Source of the DNA: Vulcanimicrobiota bacterium | GTDB lineage: Bacteria > Vulcanimicrobiota > Vulcanimicrobiia > Vulcanimicrobiales > Vulcanimicrobiaceae | Assembly: GCA_014304965.1 (NCBI GenBank) | Contig: JACRTZ010000084.1 | Coordinates: forward strand, 1-10,983 | DNA length: 10,983 nucleotides | Direction: 5' to 3' | In this document: positions 6,164 through 10,983 of the stretch, in pieces | Layout: every line of letters begins with the position of its first letter | Position numbering within the stretch: position 1 is the stretch's first letter | The notes under the pieces: model-generated | Seen by the model: only the letters and a program-made list of their open reading frames with translations | The model's database searches: none | Told to the model about the DNA's origin: nothing | Program-made: the position numbers and the translations under genes

Positions 6164-6633
6164 ATGTCCGTCTCGCGCTCTTCGATAGCTCTCATCGCCT
6201 TCGCGGCGACCCTCGGAAGCCGTCCGCCGCCAGCACCGTCGCGTTCCAATTGCCGACGTCCGAGGGCTGGCGCCATGAGACCCCGTTGAGCAATCCCGAT
6301 CGCACGGTGGACCAGTGGAAGCTGTCGACCGAGATCGTGACGGTCGTTCACGACACCGCGGCGGTGTTTGCCGACCAAGTCGCGAGCATTCGCAAGAATC
6401 TCAACGACATGGGCAGCAAACCGAAGGTCGACAAAGACGTGCCGTGCCAAGGCCAGCAGGCGCACATTTTTGAATTTTCATATGGACCCGAAGGCAAGAT
6501 CGTGACCACGAATCGCATGCTGCTCCCCGACGGTCCGAGCGGGCTGACGACGGTGACGTACACGCGCACTTTGGACCAGTTCGATCCCGACGTCAAAAAG
6601 GCGATCGACAACTTCTGCAAACCGCCCGCGTAA
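6164..6633 (+). CDS. Small secreted protein of unknown family, apparently frameshifted near its signal peptide
   Basis: The 5' end has AAGGAG (6146-6151) and an ATG at 6164 that starts a good signal-peptide sequence, MSVSRSSIALIAFAATLG. This frame then turns arginine/proline-rich and stops at 6287-6289. The neighbouring frame, open from 6148 to the TAA at 6631-6633, carries a coherent protein but has no start with a ribosome-binding site; its first possible start is a TTG at 6250. Adding one base around 6211-6240 would join the two into 156 residues, with ..SAA as a likely signal-peptidase site. The mature part has no clear homologue that I can name. It has an LPTSEGWRHE start, two cysteines (in VPCQGQ and near the end in NFCKPPA) and ends in a proline-rich tail. 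A DcrB/PsbP-like fold is possible but not shown. Translation from TTG 6250 alone would give a 127-residue protein without an export signal. Confidence 0.65.
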
Positions 6634-6644
6634 AACAGTAACGA

Positions 6645-6671
6645 CCGCGCCCTAAGAGCGGGATAGCGCGG
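6645..6671 (+). terminator. Possible hairpin between the small secreted protein and the peptidase gene
   Basis: CCGCGC (6645-6650) and GCGCGG (6666-6671) form a 6-bp GC stem around a 15-nt loop, 12 nt after the stop at 6633. No T-tract follows and the next gene starts 23 nt later. It could be a weak terminator, an attenuating structure or chance in GC-rich DNA. Confidence 0.25.
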
Positions 6672-6694
6672 CCGCGGGGCGGGAAGATGGCGGG

Positions 6695-8743
6695 ATGCCG
6701 TCATTTTCTCGCTCCATCCGTCTGGCCGGGGCCGTCGCCGCCTTTTTGCTGGCCGCCAACGCTATCGTCGGCGCCCAGACCGCCGTACGCAGCGGCATCG
6801 ACCCGCAGAATTTCGATCGCACGTGTAAACCGTGCGACGATTTTTATCAGTTCGCGGTCGGCGGGTGGATCAAGAATCATCCGGTTCCCGCCACGAAATC
6901 CGCGGTCGGCAGCTTCCAAGACTTGGCCGAACGCAACGACGAGGTGCTGCGCGGGATTCTCGAGACCGCGGCGGCCTCGCATGCCGCTGCCGGGTCGGAC
7001 GAACGCCGGATCGGCGACTACTATGCGAGCTGCATGGATACGGCGGCGATCGACGCAGCCGGTGCGAAACCGATCTCGCCGCTGCTGGCCGACGTCGCCG
7101 GCCTGAAAGATGTGCGCTCGCTTGCGCGGCTGCAGGCGCTGCTCGGCTCGCGCGGCGTGGGCGGAACGTTCTTCCAATTCGGTCCGCGCGCCGACGCGCA
7201 CGACGCGCGCACGACGATCGCGCAAATCTCGCAGGGCGGCCTGACGCTTCCCGATCGCGACTACTATCTCAAAGACGACGAGAAGACCAAAGCCATTCGC
7301 GCCGCGTACGTGACCAACGTCGGTCAGACGCTCGCACTGCTCGGCGAAAGCCCGGACGCGGCCGCCAAAGACGCGCAGACAGTGCTCGCCGTCGAGACCG
7401 TGCTTGCTAAGAACGCGATCGCGCGGGTGGATCAGCGCGATCCGGCGTCCACCGATCACAGGATGACGTTCGCGCAAGTGCAGGCGCTGGCGCCGAACGT
7501 GGATTGGGCGTCGCTGTTCGCCGGGTACGGGGTGCCCGAGAGCGTGGGTATCAACGTCGCCCAGCCGTCGTACCTCAAAGCGCTCTCCGACTTTTTGGGC
7601 ACGGCGAACGTCGATGATCTCAAGACCTATTTGCGCTGGCGCGTCGTGCACGACTTCGCGCCGGTGTTGGCCAAGACGTTCGAAGAAGCGAATTTCGCCT
7701 TCTTTTCGAAAACGCTGAACGGAACGCCGGAGCAGGCGCCGCGCTGGAAGCGCTGCGTTGCCGCCGTGAACGGTAACCTCGGCGACGCGCTCGGAAAACT
7801 CTACGTCGCCAGGACCTTCCCGCCCGAAGCCAAGGCGAGTGCGCTTGCGATGGTCCAAAACATCAAGCAAACGTTTCGCGACGATTTGGCGACGCTCGAT
7901 TGGATGAGTCCCGAGACGCGCCGGCGCGCCGTTGCCAAACTGGACGCGTTCGTCGTGAAGATCGGCTACCCGGACAAATGGCGCGATTACTCGAGCTTGA
8001 AGATTTCGCGCGACGCATATGCTTCCAATCAACTCGCGTCAAACCAGTATCGCTCGGCCGACGCGATGTCGCGGATCGGCAAGCCGGTGGATCGCGTGCG
8101 CTGGGGCATGACGCCACCGACCGTCAACGCGTCGTACAATCCGAGCGCGAACGACATCACCTTTCCGGCGGGCATCCTGCAGCCTCCGTTTTACGACAAG
8201 GATGCGGACCCGGCCGTCAATTACGGCGGCATCGGGGCGGTGATCGGGCACGAAGCCACGCACGGCTTCGACGATCAGGGCCGCAAGTTCGATCCGTACG
8301 GAAATCTCGTGGATTGGTGGGCGGCCGAAGATTCAACCAAATTCAACGCGCGCGCCGACTGCATCGTCAAGCAGTACGATGCGCTCTCGCCGCTGCCGGG
8401 CGTGCCCGAAAACGGCAAGCTCGTCCAAGGCGAGGCGATTGCGGACCTCGGCGGTCTGACGATCGCCTACAAAGCCTTCGAGAAGTGGCAGGCGCAACAT
8501 CCGCGCCGCACGATCGACGGCTTCACCCCCGAGCAGCGGTTTTTCATCGGCTGGGCGCAGGTGTGGTCGTCCAACATGCGGCCCGAGCAAGTGGCCCTTC
8601 GTGCAAAGACCGACGTGCACGCCTACGCGAAGTTTCGCGTCAACGCGACCTTCGCCGACATGCCCGAGTTTGCGGCCGCTTGGGGCTGCAAGACCCCAGA
8701 ATTGATGACGCGCCCGGTCGCCGAGCGATGTCAGATCTGGTAA
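6695..8743 (+). CDS. Secreted M13 family zinc metallopeptidase (neprilysin/PepO type)
   Basis: A 682-residue peptidase, the full length for family M13, expected to cut small peptides outside the cytoplasm. Residues 1-27 form a Sec signal peptide (ending IVGA before Q28). The N-terminal M13 domain opens with CKPCDDFYQFAVGGW, close to the family's CDDFYxYACGGW, with Val in place of the usual second Cys. The catalytic domain has the substrate-binding NASY (478-481) followed by FPAGIL. The zinc motif HEATH is at 519-523 (H519, E520 and H523) and GEAIAD at 579-584 supplies E580 (third zinc ligand) and D584. The DVHAYAKFR stretch holds H642 and R648, the expected transition-state and substrate-binding residues. 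It ends in CQIW, like the CxxW end of the family. All catalytic residues are present, so it should be active. It stands 61 nt after the small secreted protein and its stop is 3 nt from that of the convergent gene. Confidence 0.95.
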   Translation: MPSFSRSIRLAGAVAAFLLAANAIVGAQTAVRSGIDPQNFDRTCKPCDDFYQFAVGGWIKNHPVPATKSAVGSFQDLAERNDEVLRGILETAAASHAAAGSDERRIGDYYASCMDTAAIDAAGAKPISPLLADVAGLKDVRSLARLQALLGSRGVGGTFFQFGPRADAHDARTTIAQISQGGLTLPDRDYYLKDDEKTKAIRAAYVTNVGQTLALLGESPDAAAKDAQTVLAVETVLAKNAIARVDQRDPASTDHRMTFAQVQALAPNVDWASLFAGYGVPESVGINVAQPSYLKALSDFLGTANVDDLKTYLRWRVVHDFAPVLAKTFEEANFAFFSKTLNGTPEQAPRWKRCVAAVNGNLGDALGKLYVARTFPPEAKASALAMVQNIKQTFRDDLATLDWMSPETRRRAVAKLDAFVVKIGYPDKWRDYSSLKISRDAYASNQLASNQYRSADAMSRIGKPVDRVRWGMTPPTVNASYNPSANDITFPAGILQPPFYDKDADPAVNYGGIGAVIGHEATHGFDDQGRKFDPYGNLVDWWAAEDSTKFNARADCIVKQYDALSPLPGVPENGKLVQGEAIADLGGLTIAYKAFEKWQAQHPRRTIDGFTPEQRFFIGWAQVWSSNMRPEQVALRAKTDVHAYAKFRVNATFADMPEFAAAWGCKTPELMTRPVAERCQIW

Positions 8744-8757
8744 CGCTTAGCGCGTTA
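8741..8757. terminator. Stop-codon-containing hairpin between convergent genes
   Basis: TAACGC (8741-8746) and GCGTTA (8752-8757) form a perfect 6-bp inverted repeat around TTAGC. The left arm contains the peptidase stop codon and the loop contains the stop codon of the minus-strand gene. The position suits a two-way transcription end, but the stem is short and there is no T-tract on either side, so strength is doubtful. Confidence 0.35.
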
Positions 8758-9928
8758 TGAGTTCCGCTGTGGGCACGATTCGGTAGGTCGCCGGATCGTG
8801 CGCCACCAGCGCGTCCCCGGCGAAATAGCCAAGCTCTTTGCGCTTGCCGTTCGTCGTGTTCTCGACGGTTTCGACATCGCGGATGTATTGGTCGAAGGCG
8901 AGCGACGATCGCGCGCCCGCTTGTTGGCGCGCCCAATATGCGCCGGTGAGGATGTCGCCCGCTTCTCGCATGGACTGTGCCGCCGAAGTGAGGCGATCGT
9001 TGAGCACTTTGTTGCTCACGCCCCACGATTGCCACGAACGCCACAGCGTCGGCGCGAGCTTAGAAAACTTCGCCCCGGGCGTCAGGAACATTGACTTGTA
9101 ATAAACGAATTGCAGGTTGTCGATCGGCATGACCGACGACAGGGCAAACCCTCGAAATGGAACGCCCTTGATGCGATAATCGAAGAGGACGTAGGCGGAC
9201 TGGGCGCCGGCGACGCCCGACACGGGCTGCGTTTCGATGACGTGGACGGATTGGAAACCGAGCCCCGCGGGCTGGGGGTATTTCAAAAAGCGCGTCAGGG
9301 TTTCGGTCGGCGAGCCGTAGGGGACCGTGAGGTGCGTGCGCGGATCGTTCCCGGGCAGGCCGGGCGAAACCGCGACGTTCGCCGGACACCCGAGCGCGAG
9401 GTAGCTCTCGACCCTCTCGGAGCCGGCTTCCACGCAGCCTTGAAAGGAATTCAACACCTTCCAGCCGTCGGGCAGCGCAATCGTTCCCGAGCCGAAGTCC
9501 ACCGTGTGCAGCGGCACATTCGGCAGACGCGCCGCCGCCGTTTGGCGGGGAAACTGTTGCGCGAGGCGGCGCGTCAAGGCGGGCAACGACTTCGCGATGC
9601 GGTCGCGGCGATCCACGGCGATGCCGGCGATGTTCGGTGCGATCGCGATCAGGACGCCGGCGACCGGCGTGCCGTGATCGGTGGCCTCGAACGATCCCTG
9701 GACGAAGCGATCCTTCCGATCGGCCACCGCCTTCGTGAGGTGGACGCCGGTGACGAAGAGTTGTGCGCCGATCTTGCCGTAGGCTTCCCGGAAAATCGTG
9801 CGCGCCGATTGCGAGCTCGTGACGGGCACGACGAAGGTGCTTCCGGCGTCGTCCGTTTTCGCCGAAATCGGTGCGCAGGCGGAGAAGATCGCGGCGACGC
9901 CCGCAAGCGCAATCAAACGTCTCGTCAT
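8747..9928 (-). CDS. Exported protein of unknown family, possible lipoprotein
   Basis: A 393-residue protein that I cannot assign to a family. It begins with a clear export signal: MTRR, a hydrophobic core LIALAGVAAIF, then SAC with C18. C18 could be lipidated, but Phe at -3 is unusual for a lipobox, so signal peptidase I cleavage after ISA (21-23) is an alternative. The mature part is mixed alpha/beta in look. It has a GTIALPDGWKVL stretch (148-159), two further cysteines at 165 and 181 that could form a disulphide, and an aromatic-rich C-terminal half (FVYYKSMF, LWRSWQSWG). The LPDGW pattern recalls exported DcrB/PsbP-like domains, but this is weak. The ATG at 9928 follows a poor GAGCAAG ribosome-binding site. 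It lies 52 nt after the aldo/keto reductase gene on the same strand and may be cotranscribed with it. It is convergent with the M13 peptidase gene. Confidence 0.82.
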   Translation of the reverse strand: MTRRLIALAGVAAIFSACAPISAKTDDAGSTFVVPVTSSQSARTIFREAYGKIGAQLFVTGVHLTKAVADRKDRFVQGSFEATDHGTPVAGVLIAIAPNIAGIAVDRRDRIAKSLPALTRRLAQQFPRQTAAARLPNVPLHTVDFGSGTIALPDGWKVLNSFQGCVEAGSERVESYLALGCPANVAVSPGLPGNDPRTHLTVPYGSPTETLTRFLKYPQPAGLGFQSVHVIETQPVSGVAGAQSAYVLFDYRIKGVPFRGFALSSVMPIDNLQFVYYKSMFLTPGAKFSKLAPTLWRSWQSWGVSNKVLNDRLTSAAQSMREAGDILTGAYWARQQAGARSSLAFDQYIRDVETVENTTNGKRKELGYFAGDALVAHDPATYRIVPTAELITR

Positions 9929-9980
9929 CTTGCTCGGCAGAATCGGCGAGGAAACGGCGAGAACCTGCCGGCTTCTCGCG

Positions 9981-10961
9981 CTAGCGGTTGACGCTGCTCA
10001 TATCGGGGTAGCGCGCTCCCGCGGCGGCGCCCTTGGGAGCGGCTTCGGCGATGCGGTCGAGATCGGACTTCGTCAACCGCACGTTCGCCGCGCCGGCGTT
10101 TTCTTCGAGATACCGCCGCCTCTTCGTCCCAGGAATCGGCACGATATCCTGGCCCTGCGCGAGCAGCCACGCGATTGCGAGTTGCGATGGCGTGACGGCC
10201 TTCTCGTCGGCGATCTCGCGCACACGAGCGACGAGCTGCAGGTTCTTGTCGAAGTTTTTTCCTTGAAAGCGCGGACTGGCCCGACGGTAATCGTCGGCGG
10301 GAACATCGGCGGGCGACGCAAACGCACCGCTCAAGAACCCGCGGCCGAGCGGGCTGTAGGCAACGAAGCCGATCCCGAGCTCGCGAACGGTTGGAACGAT
10401 TTCGTCCTCGGGGTCTCGCGTCCAGAGCGAATATTCCGTCTGCAACGCGCTGATCGGATGGATGGCATGCGCGCGACGAATCGTCTGCGCGGCCGCTTCC
10501 GAGAGTCCGATGTAGCGAACCTTGCCGGCCTCGACGAGCTCCGCCATCGCGCCGACGGTTTCTTCGATCGGCGTCTTGGGATCGACGCGGTGCTGGTAGT
10601 AGAGATCGATGTAGTCGATGCCGAGTCGGCGCAGCGACGACTCGCACGCGCTGCGCACGTAGTCGGGCGCGCCGTTGACGCCGAGAAACGCGCCGTTTTC
10701 CCCGCGCATGTTCCCGAATTTCGTCGCGAGGGTGACCTTTTCGCGACGATGGGCGATGGCGCGGCCGACCAGCTCTTCATTCTTGAACGGCCCGTACATG
10801 TCGGCCGTATCGAGAAAGGTTATGCCGAGTTCGATCGCGCGATGGATCGTCGCGACGGATTCGCCGTCGTCTCGGCCGGTGTAAAATTCCGACATGCCCA
10901 TGCAACCGAGCCCGAGCTCAGAAACGGTCAGGCCTTGGGTTCCCAGTGCGCGCTGCTTCAT
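9981..10961 (-). CDS. Aldo/keto reductase (NADPH-dependent, YakC/AKR13-like)
   Basis: A complete 326-residue TIM-barrel oxidoreductase that reduces aldehydes or ketones with NAD(P)H in the cytoplasm. The catalytic tetrad is visible: D51 in FLDTADMYG, Y56 in the same motif, K81 in LATKFG and H124 in YYQHRVD. Nucleotide-binding elements are YSPLGRGFLSG in the second half and IPGTKRRRYLEEN near the C-terminus, with basic residues suited to the 2'-phosphate of NADPH. The N-terminal LGTQGLTVSELGLGCMGMSEFYG-like pattern and the RRLGIDYIDLYYQH stretch match the AKR13/YakC branch rather than the sugar-specific groups. The physiological substrate is not deducible. The start at ATG 10961 fits the family N-terminus; no clear Shine-Dalgarno precedes it. 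It is the first of two minus-strand genes, with the unknown exported protein downstream. Confidence 0.92.
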   Translation of the reverse strand: MKQRALGTQGLTVSELGLGCMGMSEFYTGRDDGESVATIHRAIELGITFLDTADMYGPFKNEELVGRAIAHRREKVTLATKFGNMRGENGAFLGVNGAPDYVRSACESSLRRLGIDYIDLYYQHRVDPKTPIEETVGAMAELVEAGKVRYIGLSEAAAQTIRRAHAIHPISALQTEYSLWTRDPEDEIVPTVRELGIGFVAYSPLGRGFLSGAFASPADVPADDYRRASPRFQGKNFDKNLQLVARVREIADEKAVTPSQLAIAWLLAQGQDIVPIPGTKRRRYLEENAGAANVRLTKSDLDRIAEAAPKGAAAGARYPDMSSVNR

Positions 10962-10983
10962 AGGTGTTTCGACCGCGAAGGGC

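Noticed and set aside
6124..6465. Minus-strand reading frame opposite the small secreted protein
   Set aside because: No family pattern is visible, and the plus strand has a ribosome-binding site, signal peptide and a compositionally normal protein. The frame is taken as a shadow.
6701..8032. 443-residue minus-strand reading frame opposite the M13 peptidase
   Set aside because: It is long only because high GC content makes stops rare on the opposite strand. It is Arg/His-rich without motifs, and the plus strand has every M13 catalytic residue.
9110..9991. 293-residue plus-strand reading frame opposite the exported protein
   Set aside because: It is a charged Arg/Asp/Gly-rich shadow. The minus strand starts with a proper signal peptide and has normal composition.
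1..10983. CRISPR arrays, insertion sequences, phage genes, tRNA or rRNA genes, toxin-antitoxin or defence cassettes
   Set aside because: No regularly spaced long repeats, no transposase or integrase motifs, no cloverleaf-like sequence and no known defence domains were seen by reading; the window is filled by the listed genes, with no gene-free stretch over 300 bases.

Overview
This is a GC-rich bacterial window with dense, mostly single-copy metabolic and transport genes, short intergenic gaps and frequent signal peptides. I see no insertion sequence, phage gene, CRISPR array, tRNA or rRNA. The sequence alone does not fix the taxon. The gene style (280-residue PstS, M13 peptidase, several secreted proteins of unknown family) and a Pho-box-like repeat of the cyanobacterial kind fit an environmental, possibly uncultured, GC-rich lineage such as Eremiobacterota (WPS-2) or a relative. 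That placement is a guess.

Layout. Positions 1-819 (minus strand) hold the N-terminal part of an acyltransferase-3 membrane protein that runs off the left edge and starts at GTG. Positions 820-925 form a divergent regulatory region with four CTTAA-type units at 10-11 bp spacing. Positions 926-4334 (plus strand) are a compact high-affinity phosphate ABC transporter operon, pstS-pstC-pstA-pstB, with 4-nt stop/start overlaps at pstC/pstA and pstA/pstB. No phoU or two-component gene follows. Instead the 3' end of pstB overlaps by 56 nt a convergent GNAT acetyltransferase (4279-4851, minus). That gene is divergent from kbl (4890-6071, plus), which encodes glycine C-acetyltransferase. The usual partner tdh is absent. 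Positions 6164-6633 carry a small secreted protein whose ribosome-binding site and signal peptide lie in one frame and whose mature part lies in another, an apparent single-base frameshift. Positions 6695-8743 (plus) encode a secreted M13 (neprilysin-type) zinc peptidase. Convergent to it on the minus strand are a probable lipoprotein or exported protein of unknown family (8747-9928) and, 52 nt upstream of that, an aldo/keto reductase (9981-10961).

How the parts work together. The clearest unit is phosphate uptake: PstS binds phosphate outside the membrane, PstC/PstA form the channel and PstB supplies ATP. The repeat array directly upstream of pstS is what a PhoB/SphR-type regulator would bind, and it also sits at the 5' edge of the divergent acyltransferase gene. 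The remaining genes are single-function entries with no visible common pathway. I do not see a convincing new multi-gene system. The points most worth a second look are the Pho-box-like array with its divergent partner, the frameshifted secreted protein and the unknown exported protein.
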